Assembly (NCBI GenBank): GCA_025459175.1
Contig: JALORC010000064.1
Span: 1 to 40,187, forward strand
DNA: 40,187 bases
Reading direction: 5' to 3'
Source of the DNA: Planctomycetota bacterium
GTDB taxonomy: Bacteria; Planctomycetota; UBA1135; UBA2386
Shown one piece after another: positions 17,901-25,240 of the stretch (positions are counted from its first letter, which is position 1; every line of letters begins with the position of its first letter). A program made the translations under genes and the position numbers. The notes below the pieces were generated by a model, which saw only the letters and a list, made by a program, of their open reading frames with translations, was not told the origin of the DNA and ran no database searches.

Positions 17901-18022
17901 AGCTTCGGATACTGCTGGATCGGCAGGCCGGTGGCGGTGCGCCAGCCGACCAGGATCAGGACCAGGTTGACGACCAGCGCCAGCACGGGGTGGCGCACGA
18001 ACACGTCGGTGAGGCTCTTCAT
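14927..18022 (-). CDS. RND multidrug efflux permease (AcrB/MexF-like)
   Basis: A full-length inner-membrane proton-driven pump of the HAE1 branch. Twelve membrane helices and two large periplasmic loops are apparent. The proton-relay Asp pair is seen in SVGLVVDDAIVVVENVERH; counted from a GTG at 18034 these are residues 407/408, the same numbers as in AcrB. The conserved GLIAKNGILIVEFANTLQERG near the C-terminus is present. The ATG at 18022 is preferred: AGGGGA lies 13 bases upstream, whereas the alternative GTG at 18034 directly abuts it. Either start overlaps or nearly touches the adaptor stop. The C-terminus has an acidic tail (EFEPEAPSAGDG). Substrates are not predictable; homologues export dyes, solvents, antibiotics. 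Confidence 0.95.
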   Translation of the reverse strand: MKSLTDVFVRHPVLALVVNLVLILVGWRTATGLPIQQYPKLDSASVIITTAYVGAGAETVRGFLTTPIERAVSAIGGIDHIESSSRAGLSTVTLRLELGYDTTKALAEVTARLQQVRSELPSEAEPPAVDVQRADRPYATFYLSFTSTQRSLAEMTDWLTRNVQPQLATVPGVQRVTNQEGGRPIAMRIWIDPDRLAAVNLSPGDIYSAIQRNNYLAAVGQTKGNLVQVNLLADTDLRSAEEFERLIVTERDGAVVRIADVARVELGAEEADQMAKYDERPSVYLGVWPLVGANELEVANGLQQKMDELRTTLPTDVEMNLAYDGTMFMRDALTEISKTLLETIGIVGLVVFLFLGSIRTALVPLVAMPVSLIGAAIVMAAFGFSLNLLTILAIVLSVGLVVDDAIVVVENVERHVRMGKTRLQAAAEAARELLGPIVAMTITLAAVYAPIGFQGGMTGALFLEFAITLAAAVLVSGFVAVTLSPIMSAWMVREHGRESWLTRQVERGFHWVRGIYERLLDGALAIRWTIVAAAVLVSLAIVPLYSGSRRELAPVEDQSHISLFLDAAPDATLEAVDAASRQVVRAVHTLDETKFMWSLVANWGGFGGMVCKDWKHRERSTEELSGELYMKLSQIPGLNVFTRLDPPLPTSGQYDVELVLQSSAPLEDMLEAAMAVVDAGRRSGMFLYVDTDLKIDRPEARVRIDRERVADLGMDLASVGRELGAMLGGGYVNRFNYYDRSYKVIPQVGQEGRSTVGPLLDLKIKTPTGDLVPVSAFVTIESGAEPRTLNRFQQRNAVKIFGGVLPGITKEQGLAVLEQAAAGVAKGGITIDHAGESRQIRREASSLVTTLGFAILLVYLVLAAQFRSFRDPLIVLLGSVPLAIGGALLFTFTDLTTVNVYSQVGLITLVGLIAKNGILIVEFANTLQERGMAKWDALRESAATRLRPVLMTTAATIFGHLPLVFVTGPGAMARNSIGTVLVAGMALGTLFTLFVVPVFYVLIAADHSKRPADEFEPEAPSAGDGADPEFA

Positions 18023-18030
18023 GGTCGTGC

Positions 18031-19143
18031 TCACTTCCCCTGCGCGGCCGCGACGACCACGTTGACCAGGGCGCCTTCGTAGAGTTTGAACGAGCCGGCG
18101 GCGGCGATCCGGTCACCGACCGCGACGCCGGACTTCAGGATCACCTCGTCGCCGATCGACGGGCCGGCCTCGACCCGCCGCATACTGACGCGCAACTTGC
18201 CGTCGGGCACCGCGCCGATCACGAACACATGGTCGCCGCCCGGACCGCGCCGGAGCGCGCTGACCGGCACCACGACGACGTTCTGCGGCAACTCGACCGG
18301 CACGCGCACGCGCACCGACGAGCCCGGTTGCGGCAGCGGCGTCACCCCTTCCAATAGCGCGCGGATCGTCGTGTTGCGGGTCTGCTGTTCGACCCGCGCA
18401 TCCATCGCGACGATCTTCGCCTTGACCTGGTTGCCATGGTGCGGGACCTCGACCTCACCACCGACCTGCAGCAGCTCGGCAACTTCCTGCGTCACCGCGA
18501 AGTCGATGTGCACCGCATCGGCTGTGCCTTGCAGCGTGGTCAGCGTGGTGCCCGGCTCGAGGTATTGGCCGACGTGCAGGTCGACCAGGCCGACGTGGGC
18601 GCGGAACGGCGCCAGCACGCGCTTGCGTTCGATCAGCGCCTGGGTGCGGGCGACGTTGGCCGCGGCCATGTCGCTCTCGGCGCGCGCCCGGTCGACGTCG
18701 GCGGCCGATGCACCCTGACTCTGCTGCGCCTGCTCCATGCGCGCCAGCATCGAGGCCGCGAGCCGCGCCTCGGCCTGCAGCGCCTGCAGCTCGGCCTGCT
18801 CGACGGTGACATCAAGTTCGACCAGCACCGCACCCTGCTCGACGATCTGGCCGGTCCGCAGATCGACCTTGCGCACCGTGCCGGGCAGCTCGTTGCGCAG
18901 CGTGATCGACTGCAGCGCCTTCACCGTGCCGATCGAGGTCGTCGCGCGGGCGAACGAGCGCGGTGCCGCTTCGAAACTCTCGACCGCCCACGCCGGTTCG
19001 GGCTGGCTGGCGCCAGCGGCTTCGGCCGCGGCGATCGAGCGCACCTTCCACAGGTAGAGGCCGAAGCCGATGCCAACGAGTACGGTGAGGAGCAGGACGG
19101 AAGCCAGCACGCGGCCAGCGGTCCCCGTTTCGGATTTGGTCAT
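18031..19143 (-). CDS. RND efflux periplasmic adaptor (membrane fusion protein)
   Basis: A 370-residue HlyD/MexE-type adaptor that links the inner-membrane pump to the outer-membrane duct. An uncleaved or signal-anchor helix lies at about 11-31 (VLASVLLLTVLVGIGFGLYL). Then come the lipoyl half-motifs (ELPGTVRKVDLRTGQIVEQG and RVLAPFRAHVGLVDLHVGQY) flanking an alpha-helical hairpin with Ala/Gln-rich coiled coil, a beta-barrel domain (VPHHGNQVKAKIVAMDARV) and the membrane-proximal domain. Its ATG at 19143 lies 18 bases downstream of the palindromic site at 19161-19175, so it heads the pump operon. The upstream gene on the same strand is the TetR regulator, whose stop is 82 bases away. Confidence 0.95.
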   Translation of the reverse strand: MTKSETGTAGRVLASVLLLTVLVGIGFGLYLWKVRSIAAAEAAGASQPEPAWAVESFEAAPRSFARATTSIGTVKALQSITLRNELPGTVRKVDLRTGQIVEQGAVLVELDVTVEQAELQALQAEARLAASMLARMEQAQQSQGASAADVDRARAESDMAAANVARTQALIERKRVLAPFRAHVGLVDLHVGQYLEPGTTLTTLQGTADAVHIDFAVTQEVAELLQVGGEVEVPHHGNQVKAKIVAMDARVEQQTRNTTIRALLEGVTPLPQPGSSVRVRVPVELPQNVVVVPVSALRRGPGGDHVFVIGAVPDGKLRVSMRRVEAGPSIGDEVILKSGVAVGDRIAAAGSFKLYEGALVNVVVAAAQGK

Positions 19144-19160
19144 GATCAGGAAACTTGTCG

Positions 19161-19175
19161 TAGACCGGTCGACTA
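19161..19175. promoter_or_regulatory. Putative TetR operator upstream of the efflux operon
   Basis: The sequence TAGACCGGTCGACTA is an imperfect palindrome 18 bases upstream of the adaptor start. Its first 11 bases are identical to those of the perfect palindrome upstream of tetR at 19837-19852, which strongly suggests binding of the same TetR-family repressor. Position just before the start codon suits repression. Confidence 0.65.
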
Positions 19176-19224
19176 GCGGACGACGGCGGTCAAAGTGAAG
19201 GTTTGGCGAAGCGGGCGTGCAGCC

Positions 19225-19824
19225 TCAGGAGCGGACGCCCGGGGCCAGCAGACTCTCGAACACGAACGCCAGGAAGTCGTCCACGGCAGTGAGGTTGCGG
19301 TCGATCAGCATGCGCATCGCCGCCCCCTCCCAGAGCATCACCAGCACGTTGCCGAGTCGGTCCGGATCGTGCTTGCGATCGATCTCCCCGGCCGCCTGCG
19401 CCTCGCGCAGCACCTGCGCCAGCAGCGCACTCCACTGCTGGAAGGCGCATTTGACGGCGGCGTGCACCGGCTCGCTGAGATCGCCGGCATCGAGCGCGAC
19501 CTTGGAGATCAAGCAGGCGCGGTTCTGGCCGCAGGTCTGCCAGTCCTCGCGGGCGGCCTCGAAGATGCCCCGCAGCCGCTGCATCGGGCTCAGCCGGCGG
19601 TCGGCGAGGATCGGCTTGACCACCGCCTCGTAGCCGTCGCGGGTGCGCTCGATCAGCGCCACCCCGAACTCCTCCTTCGAACCGAAGTAGTGGTAGAAGG
19701 AGCCTTTGGGAACGCCGGCATGGGCGAGGATCTCGCTCAGGCCGCAGCCGTGGAAACCCTTCCTGCCGACCAGTTCTTCGCCGGCGGCGAGCAGACGTTC
19801 GCGGGTGTCGTTGGCTGGAGTCAT
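19225..19824 (-). CDS. TetR/AcrR family repressor (NemR-like) of the efflux operon
   Basis: A 199-residue TetR-family regulator. The N-terminal helix-turn-helix spans about 8-55: TRERLLAAGEELVGRKGFHG, then LSEILAHAGVPKGSFYHYFG with the canonical GSFYHYF recognition helix and SKEEF. The C-terminal ligand-binding domain has a Cys pair region DWQTCGQNRACLISK resembling NemR-type electrophile-responsive repressors, where Cys residues sense reactive species. Whether that applies here is inference. The gene lies immediately upstream of the adaptor-pump-channel genes in the same direction, with palindromes before both tetR itself and the adaptor, so autoregulation plus control of the pump is likely. 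Confidence 0.92.
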   Translation of the reverse strand: MTPANDTRERLLAAGEELVGRKGFHGCGLSEILAHAGVPKGSFYHYFGSKEEFGVALIERTRDGYEAVVKPILADRRLSPMQRLRGIFEAAREDWQTCGQNRACLISKVALDAGDLSEPVHAAVKCAFQQWSALLAQVLREAQAAGEIDRKHDPDRLGNVLVMLWEGAAMRMLIDRNLTAVDDFLAFVFESLLAPGVRS

Positions 19825-19836
19825 CGTCGCACTGAG

Positions 19837-19852
19837 TAGACCGGTCGGTCTA
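19837..19852. promoter_or_regulatory. TetR operator palindrome upstream of tetR
   Basis: TAGACCGGTCGGTCTA is a perfect inverted repeat of TAGACCG and CGGTCTA with a two-base centre, 12 bases upstream of the tetR ATG. Its left part recurs at 19161-19171 before the adaptor gene. The TAGACC/GGTCTA half-site resembles operators of NemR-type TetR regulators from memory. Confidence 0.7.
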
Positions 19853-19860
19853 TACCGACC
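19843..19860. repeat. Second inverted repeat overlapping the tetR operator
   Basis: GGTCGGTCTATACCGACC consists of GGTCGGT and ACCGACC around a four-base centre CTAT. It overlaps the right half of the TAGACCG palindrome, so two alternative or adjacent repressor dimers could bind this region. The sequence alone cannot tell which register is used. Confidence 0.5.
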
Positions 19861-19893
19861 CGCGCGAACATCGGCAAGCCGGTGGCCGAGAAT

Positions 19894-20538
19894 TCACCGC
19901 GCGACGCGGAACGTCAGGTTGAGGCGCTGGCGGCCGAGCCACGCGTGCTCACCATCGCGCAGCGGGCGGATGCCGTGGAACCACCGACGCGATGGGCCGC
20001 CCCACACCACGACGTCACCGTGCTGCAGCGGCAGCTTGATCGTGCGATCGGTGCGCGTGAGCCCACCGAACAGGAACACCGCCGGCAGGCCGAGCGACAC
20101 CGACACGATCGGCTGCGCGAAGTCGCGTTCGTCGCGGTCCTGGTGCAGCGTCATCTGCGCGCCCGGCACGTAGCGGTTGATCAGGCACGCATCCGGCGCG
20201 AAGCCCGGATAACCGGCCGCCGCCGCCGCGCGCGCCGCCAGCGCGGCCAACACCGCCGGCATCGCCGGCCACGGCAGGTTGCGCTCGGGATCGTGCCCTT
20301 CGTAGCGGTAGCCGCGGCGATCGCTGACCCAGCCGACCGCGCCGCAGTTGCTCATCGCCACCGACATCGGCTTGCCGAACGGGGTCATCACGTGGCGGAA
20401 CGGCGCCAGCGTCACCACCGCGTCGATCGCCGCCACCAGCTCGACGGCGTCAGCCAGCGCGAAGCCGCGCAGCAGCCACGCACCGGCCGCGAACGCTTCG
20501 TGCGGCGGCTCGGCGAACAGCGACGATTGCTGCGGCAT
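19894..20538 (-). CDS. alkB: Alpha-ketoglutarate-dependent DNA repair dioxygenase AlkB
   Basis: A 214-residue Fe(II)/2-oxoglutarate dioxygenase that removes methyl groups from 1-methyladenine and 3-methylcytosine in DNA or RNA by oxidation. With the ATG at 20538 the length is almost that of E. coli AlkB (216). Iron ligands are His132 and Asp134 in RYVPGAQMTLHQDRDE and His188 in WFHGIRPL; the 2-oxoglutarate-binding arginines are in RLNLTFR (205 and 211). All are within one residue of the E. coli numbering. The frame is open to 20694, but the upstream part is poorly conserved in character and MPQQSSLFAE is a typical start. It diverges from the metalloprotease gene with 49 bases between starts. 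A second alkylation-repair gene, ada, is at 38220-39287. Confidence 0.95.
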   Translation of the reverse strand: MPQQSSLFAEPPHEAFAAGAWLLRGFALADAVELVAAIDAVVTLAPFRHVMTPFGKPMSVAMSNCGAVGWVSDRRGYRYEGHDPERNLPWPAMPAVLAALAARAAAAAGYPGFAPDACLINRYVPGAQMTLHQDRDERDFAQPIVSVSLGLPAVFLFGGLTRTDRTIKLPLQHGDVVVWGGPSRRWFHGIRPLRDGEHAWLGRQRLNLTFRVAR

Positions 20539-20587
20539 GACGTCGCCAACGCTATCCGCGGCCGCCGCACCTGGCGATGATGCCGCG

Positions 20588-21964
20588 ATGCGCCGTCTCG
20601 CCACCGCCGTCAGTCTGGCCCTGCTGTCGTGCTCGCTGCCAGCCCAGGATGCGAAGGCGATGAAGCGCGCCGACCACGACAAGCGCACCGCCAAGGAGCT
20701 CTACGAGGTCGGCAAGCGACACCTCGACATCGGGCTGTGGGCGCGCGATGCCGGCCTCAATCCGCAGGCGACAACGCAGTTCTTGCGCGCCGAGTCGGCG
20801 AGCCAGGGCCAGCACGAGGGCGCCCGCGTCGTGCTCGGCGTGATGCGCGGCTACGGCGACGCGTTCTGGACCCGAGATCGCAAGCAGCCGCCGCGCGCGC
20901 TGCTGGCCGACTACCAGAAGCGCGCGGCCGCCGCCGACCAGCGGGACCGCAAGAGCTTCGTCGAGATCGCCCGCGGCGCGCTGCAGGTCGCGGATCCAGA
21001 ACAGGCGAAGAAGTACCTGCTGCAGGCGCTGCAGCTCGGCGCCGAGGTCGAACTCGACCCGAAGGGCAAGCACAAGGTCGATGGCATCACGATCCCGCCC
21101 GAGCTGGCCGCGTGGCTGGTCGAGCAGACGATCGAGGTGCAGAACGGGCCGCGGCGGTTCGAAGCGGGTGCGGCGCGCGGCTTCCAGCTGCAGGGCTTCC
21201 GCGAGCACGCGAGCGCGCCGCTGATCGTGCGCACCGACCTGTCGGCCGAACGCTGCCAGCAGCTGCACACACTGGCTTCGGCGCTGCTGCCGGCGCTGCA
21301 GGAACGTCTGCAAGGTGCACCGACTCGCCCACTGCTGTTGCTGGTGTTCGCGCAGCGCACGGCATTCGACGGTTACCTGAAGTCGCTCGGCACCGCGACC
21401 GCCGGCTCGGGGCTGTGCGACTACGGCTCGTACCAGACCATCGTCAGCGCCGAAGGGCTCGCCGACGACGAACTGCACGCGATGGTGCTGCACGAGCTGT
21501 CGCACCTGTACTTCTGGGGCACCGCGCCGGCGGCGATGCCGGACTGGTATGCCGAGGGCTTCGCCGAGTCGTTCGGCGGTCAGGGCACGTTCACGTGGGA
21601 CGGCAAGCAGCTGCAGCTCGGCATGGTCATGCGCAAGGACCGTCTCGAGGCGATGCGCCAGGCGCCACTGCCGCTGCGCGAGCTGCTCGACTCGAGCGCC
21701 GAGCGCCTGCTCGGCAGCGATCGCGACAAGGGCCTGCGCTTCTACGCGCAGTCGTGGGCGCTGCAGCGCTTCCTGCGGCAATCGGGCGGCGCCTGGGAGA
21801 AGCGCTTCGCGCACTGGGAAGCGCTGTGCCGCGGCGCCGTGCTCGGCGCGGCCGAAGGTCGCTACGGCGATGCGCAGGCGGCGCAGGACCAGTTCCTGCG
21901 ACTGTTCGGCAAGGACCTGGATCTGATCGAGCAACAGTTCCTGGCCTGGCTGCCGACGTTGTGA
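20588..21964 (+). CDS. Secreted gluzincin-type metalloprotease (DUF1570-like)
   Basis: A 458-residue exported protein. The signal peptide is MRRLATAVSLALLSCSLPAQ, and an SCS sequence makes a lipoprotein possible though not typical. The N-terminal half is helical and tetratricopeptide-like (ARVVLGVMRGYGDAF, QAKKYLLQALQLGAEVELDP). The catalytic region has HELSH at 302-306 and the third zinc ligand Glu323 in DWYAEGFAE, 17 residues after the second His, which is the gluzincin layout of DUF1570-type planctomycete proteases. The C-terminal part contains LRFYAQSWALQRFL. Substrate unknown. It is followed after 20 bases by the esterase gene on the same strand, probably one transcript. Confidence 0.85.
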   Translation: MRRLATAVSLALLSCSLPAQDAKAMKRADHDKRTAKELYEVGKRHLDIGLWARDAGLNPQATTQFLRAESASQGQHEGARVVLGVMRGYGDAFWTRDRKQPPRALLADYQKRAAAADQRDRKSFVEIARGALQVADPEQAKKYLLQALQLGAEVELDPKGKHKVDGITIPPELAAWLVEQTIEVQNGPRRFEAGAARGFQLQGFREHASAPLIVRTDLSAERCQQLHTLASALLPALQERLQGAPTRPLLLLVFAQRTAFDGYLKSLGTATAGSGLCDYGSYQTIVSAEGLADDELHAMVLHELSHLYFWGTAPAAMPDWYAEGFAESFGGQGTFTWDGKQLQLGMVMRKDRLEAMRQAPLPLRELLDSSAERLLGSDRDKGLRFYAQSWALQRFLRQSGGAWEKRFAHWEALCRGAVLGAAEGRYGDAQAAQDQFLRLFGKDLDLIEQQFLAWLPTL

Positions 21965-21984
21965 CGCACTGCAGGATCCACACC

Positions 21985-23562
21985 ATGCCCACCATGCTCC
22001 GCACGTTCCTGCTCGCCGGCCTGCTGGCAGCGCCTGCCGTCGCGCAACAGCCGAAGCCTCTGCGCGTGTTCTTGCTCGCCGGCCAGTCCAACATGGAGGG
22101 CCACGGCGTCGTCGATCTCGACGACGCCCGCGACTACAACGGTGGCCGCGGCACGCTGCAGGCGTTCTTGCGCGAGCCGGCCAACGCCGCCGCGTGGCCC
22201 GGGCTGCGCGCTGCCGACGGCACCTGGGTGCAGCGCGACGACGTGTTCGTGACCTACCGCTGCGAACACGGGCTGCGCAAGGTCGGGCCGTTGTCGATCG
22301 GCTTCGGCGCCTACGAGGGCAAGCACCACATCGGGCCCGAACTCGGCATCGGCCGCGCGCTCGGCGATCACTTCGCCGAGCCGGTGCTGCTGATCAAGAC
22401 CGCGTGGGGCGGCAAGAGCCTGCAGCGCGACTTCCGCCCACCCGGTGCCGGCGGTGAGGTCGGCGCGTTCTACACGCGCATGCTGGCGGAGTATCGGCAA
22501 GCGCTGGCCGGGCTCGCGACCGATCATCCGCAGCTCGCCGCACTGCGGCCGCAGCTCGACGGGGTGATCTGGTTCCAGGGCTGGAACGACGCCTGCGACG
22601 ACGCCGCAACCGCGGAGTACGCCGTCAACCTGCGCCATCTGCTCGCCGATCTGCGGCGCGAACTCGGGGCCCCGGAGCTGCCGTTCGTGATCGGCGAGAC
22701 CGGCAACTGGGACGGCGTCGCGTTTCGCTCGGCACAGCGGCAGGGCTGTCTCGATGCGGCGGTCGCCGCCAACACGCGCTTCGTCGCGACGCGCCAGTTC
22801 CTGCGGGCGGCCGAGGCGTCGCCGAACACCGGCCACGGGCACCACTGGTACGGCAACGGCGAGAGCTACCTGCGCATCGGCGATGCCCTCGGCCGCGCGA
22901 TGCTTGGCGTCATCGCCGCCCGCACGCCCCCGGCGATCCCCGCCGGCGAGGAACCGCTGCGCTGGGAGCAAGAGCTCGCGGCGATCGATCGGCAACCGGC
23001 CGGGCCGGCGCGGCCGGTGGTGTTCGTCGGCAGTTCGAGCATCCGCGGCTGGAAGAACCTCGCGACCGACATGGCGCCGCTGCCGGTGCGGAACCACGGC
23101 TTCGGCGGTTCGCGGCTGTTCGACACGACCTACTGGCTCGAGCGGCTGGTGGTCCGCCACGATCCGTCGGTCATCGTCGTGTTCGCCGGCAGCAACGACA
23201 TCGCCGGCGCCGAACCGCGGCCCGCGGCGTGGGTCGCCGCACGCTTCGACGAACTGGTGCAGCGGCTGCGCGCACTCGGCTCGGCGGCGCCGCTGGTCTA
23301 CATCGCGATCACGCCGACGCCGAGCCGCGCCGCACACCTGGCGATCGTGCGCGAGGCGAACCGGCTCATCGCCGCGCGCTGTGCGCAGGACCCGAGCCTG
23401 CACTTCGTCGACACCGCGGCGGGCATGGTGACGGCGGCCGGCGAACCGGATCCGCGCTGGTTCGGCCCCGATGGCTTGCACCTGAACGAGCAGGGCTATC
23501 GATACTGGACCGAGATGGTGCGGCCGGTGGTCACCGGTCTGCACGCCAAGGCCGCGCGCTGA
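21985..23562 (+). CDS. Bifunctional SASA-type acetylesterase / SGNH hydrolase fusion
   Basis: A 525-residue exported protein with two hydrolase domains of the same superfamily. The ATG at 21985 is preceded by GCAGGA at a suitable spacing and opens a signal peptide ending in AAPAVAQ. Domain one (about 26-310) is a sialate O-acetylesterase-type (SASA/DUF303) carbohydrate esterase: nucleophile motif LAGQSNMEGH with Ser35, IKTAWGGKSL, VIWFQGWNDA and the late HWYGNGESY with His. Domain two (about 345-520) is a GDSL/SGNH lipase-like esterase: VVFVGSSSIRGWKN, HGFGGSR, VVFAGSNDI and DGLHLNEQGY, carrying all four catalytic blocks. The protein probably deacetylates polysaccharides outside the cell. It follows the metalloprotease closely and converges with the accessory operon. 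Confidence 0.92.
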   Translation: MPTMLRTFLLAGLLAAPAVAQQPKPLRVFLLAGQSNMEGHGVVDLDDARDYNGGRGTLQAFLREPANAAAWPGLRAADGTWVQRDDVFVTYRCEHGLRKVGPLSIGFGAYEGKHHIGPELGIGRALGDHFAEPVLLIKTAWGGKSLQRDFRPPGAGGEVGAFYTRMLAEYRQALAGLATDHPQLAALRPQLDGVIWFQGWNDACDDAATAEYAVNLRHLLADLRRELGAPELPFVIGETGNWDGVAFRSAQRQGCLDAAVAANTRFVATRQFLRAAEASPNTGHGHHWYGNGESYLRIGDALGRAMLGVIAARTPPAIPAGEEPLRWEQELAAIDRQPAGPARPVVFVGSSSIRGWKNLATDMAPLPVRNHGFGGSRLFDTTYWLERLVVRHDPSVIVVFAGSNDIAGAEPRPAAWVAARFDELVQRLRALGSAAPLVYIAITPTPSRAAHLAIVREANRLIAARCAQDPSLHFVDTAAGMVTAAGEPDPRWFGPDGLHLNEQGYRYWTEMVRPVVTGLHAKAAR

Positions 23563-23648
23563 CTGCTTGGTGGCAGTGGCGCACCGCGATTGCATCAAGG
23601 GCCGGCGGACACGGGCGGGAGAACGCCGCACGAAGCGCCCTATCGCGG

Positions 23649-24743
23649 CTACTCGGTTGCTGGCAGCATCGTGAAGCCGTATGGATCTTGAAGTGCCCAG
23701 GTCCGGCCTGCTTTGGCAAGCGTGCCGATGACCCGCACGGTCCGACCGTCGCGGTGTGCCGTCACCGCAACCTGGTAGTCATTGGCCGCCAATTGGACAT
23801 GCACCCGCTCCAAACCGGGAGCATCGTCTGTCGGTACGATGACTATCTTTCCCCCGGCGCTGGCGTCCTCGGCAGCGAGGCGGGTGACGTAACCGACGAG
23901 GTCAAAACCCGGGGTTTCGGCACGATTGCGCATCAACTCGGCCACCGCCCGCAGACCGTCGAGTGAGGCCTCCGGAAATGCAATGCGGGAATTGATGTCG
24001 ACGGGTGCGGTGCACCTACGCGACCACGACACCGAAATCTCGAGCTGCCCTCGACCCACGGTCGGCTCGAAGGCAGCCAGAGCCGCGAGCAGGTTGGCAC
24101 TGACACCGTCTTCTGCCTTTCCCACCAACGGATCCAGTTGGCCGAGAGCTCGCACGTCACGAACCGTCTCCAGAGCGCGCATCAGACGGCGTACCACGCA
24201 TCGGCCGAACGGAGTCTCGGCATCGGGGAGAGCAGGACCAACCGGGACGATGATCCGCGACACATAGCTGCCGCGCTGGGATTGCGCCTCCCGCACCGAC
24301 GCCAGCAGCTCCATCGCGTCCCTCCGTGCCAGGCGCGGAAAGTAGGACTGCCTCGAAATCTCGCTGTGGGCAGCAGCCAGCAGCATTTGGCGAGTGGCTT
24401 CCCCCATCGCCAGGCGATCTCCCAGTGGCACGGTTCCGGAAATGACGCGTTCGGACTCGACCCGCAGGGAGAGAACGTCTCCAGGAGGTTGCGAGAGATC
24501 GTCCAACACTTGTCGGACCGATCGCACCTCGTGGTCGGCGATGACCTCGAGCAGCTCGAGGCCACGGCGCGAATAGTCAGCAAGATCCGTGCGCAGCAAC
24601 ACCAGAACTTCGTGGTCGCCGTGTCGGTAGACTGCGCTGCGGTCAGGCGTCACGGACTCTTGTTGCCACCCACGGCTTCGCAGATACTGCTGCACCTCGA
24701 CGGGGAGCAGCCGTCCCGCTGCTTGGAGGATCTCGCGATCCAT
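23649..24743 (-). CDS. DUF4365-partner protein of unknown function, 364 aa
   Basis: A 364-residue soluble protein with no signal peptide or membrane helix. It is not a named family to me, though its layout recalls hypothetical proteins found next to nuclease-like genes. Visible features: VEVQQYLRSRGW (15-26), a helical DLADYSRRGLELLEVIADHE (53-72), LSLRVESERVISGTVPLGDR, MLLAAAHSEISRQSYFPRL, a conserved-looking RGSYVSRIIVPV (157-168), and a C-terminal beta-rich part with VHVQLAANDYQVAVTAHRDG and RTVRVIGTLAKAGRTWAL. The ATG shares one base with the stop of the DUF4365 gene (TGATG), so translation is coupled and the products likely act together. Codon choice is visibly less GC-rich than in neighbouring genes, in line with acquisition by transfer. 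The function is not assigned. Confidence 0.8.
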   Translation of the reverse strand: MDREILQAAGRLLPVEVQQYLRSRGWQQESVTPDRSAVYRHGDHEVLVLLRTDLADYSRRGLELLEVIADHEVRSVRQVLDDLSQPPGDVLSLRVESERVISGTVPLGDRLAMGEATRQMLLAAAHSEISRQSYFPRLARRDAMELLASVREAQSQRGSYVSRIIVPVGPALPDAETPFGRCVVRRLMRALETVRDVRALGQLDPLVGKAEDGVSANLLAALAAFEPTVGRGQLEISVSWSRRCTAPVDINSRIAFPEASLDGLRAVAELMRNRAETPGFDLVGYVTRLAAEDASAGGKIVIVPTDDAPGLERVHVQLAANDYQVAVTAHRDGRTVRVIGTLAKAGRTWALQDPYGFTMLPATE

Positions 24744-25240
24744 CAGAAGCAGTCCTCGCTGATGGCCTGCATGATTCGGTGCAATTCAGTTGGCGAAAAC
24801 GGCTGACTCTTGGGGATGTGAACGACCTTCGATTCGGCGTTGATGGCGGGCATCCCGGTCATCTTGACCCAGTAGGCACAACGGCGGATCAGCAGGTGGT
24901 CCACGGTGTGCTCGACCCGATCACTGATTCTCTCGGGAAGCAACAACACGACAAGGATGTGTGGGAGAGCCGACTCGGCTCGCATGCGGTCGTAGTGCGC
25001 TCGCTCCAATTGCCAGGACACGTAGCTGCCGTGGTCGAGCCGCTGCTGAGTCGTTGCCTTGATCTGGAGGTCGACCTTGGGCTTGGCTTTAGGTCCCTTC
25101 CCAACCGTGCTCGGCGCGGAGATCGTCGCATCGATACAATCGTGATCCTGGGTCCAGTGACCTACCGAGTAGCCGCATTGCGCGGCAACGGCGTGCACGT
25201 ATGCCCTGCTGACTTCCTCCTGTAGTTGCTCGGGCGTCAT
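24743..25240 (-). CDS. DUF4365 domain protein, predicted nuclease-like
   Basis: A 165-residue protein from the ATG at 25240; a GTG at 25267 would add nine residues but MTPEQLQEEVSRAYVHAVAA is the usual family opening. The domain shows the DUF4365 layout: helix with AYVHAVAAQCGYSV, DHDCIDATI (32-40), then VDLQIKATTQQ (56-66), and a later SALPHILVVLLLP beta strand. D37 and the Q59-x-K61 pair resemble the PD-(D/E)xK nuclease core, in which acidic residues and a Lys coordinate metal and substrate. Known: DUF4365 proteins turn up repeatedly in defence islands, alone or fused to NTPases. Inferred: a nuclease or nucleic-acid-binding effector working with the coupled 364-residue protein. GC content again looks lower than the surroundings. 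Confidence 0.85.
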   Translation of the reverse strand: MTPEQLQEEVSRAYVHAVAAQCGYSVGHWTQDHDCIDATISAPSTVGKGPKAKPKVDLQIKATTQQRLDHGSYVSWQLERAHYDRMRAESALPHILVVLLLPERISDRVEHTVDHLLIRRCAYWVKMTGMPAINAESKVVHIPKSQPFSPTELHRIMQAISEDCF

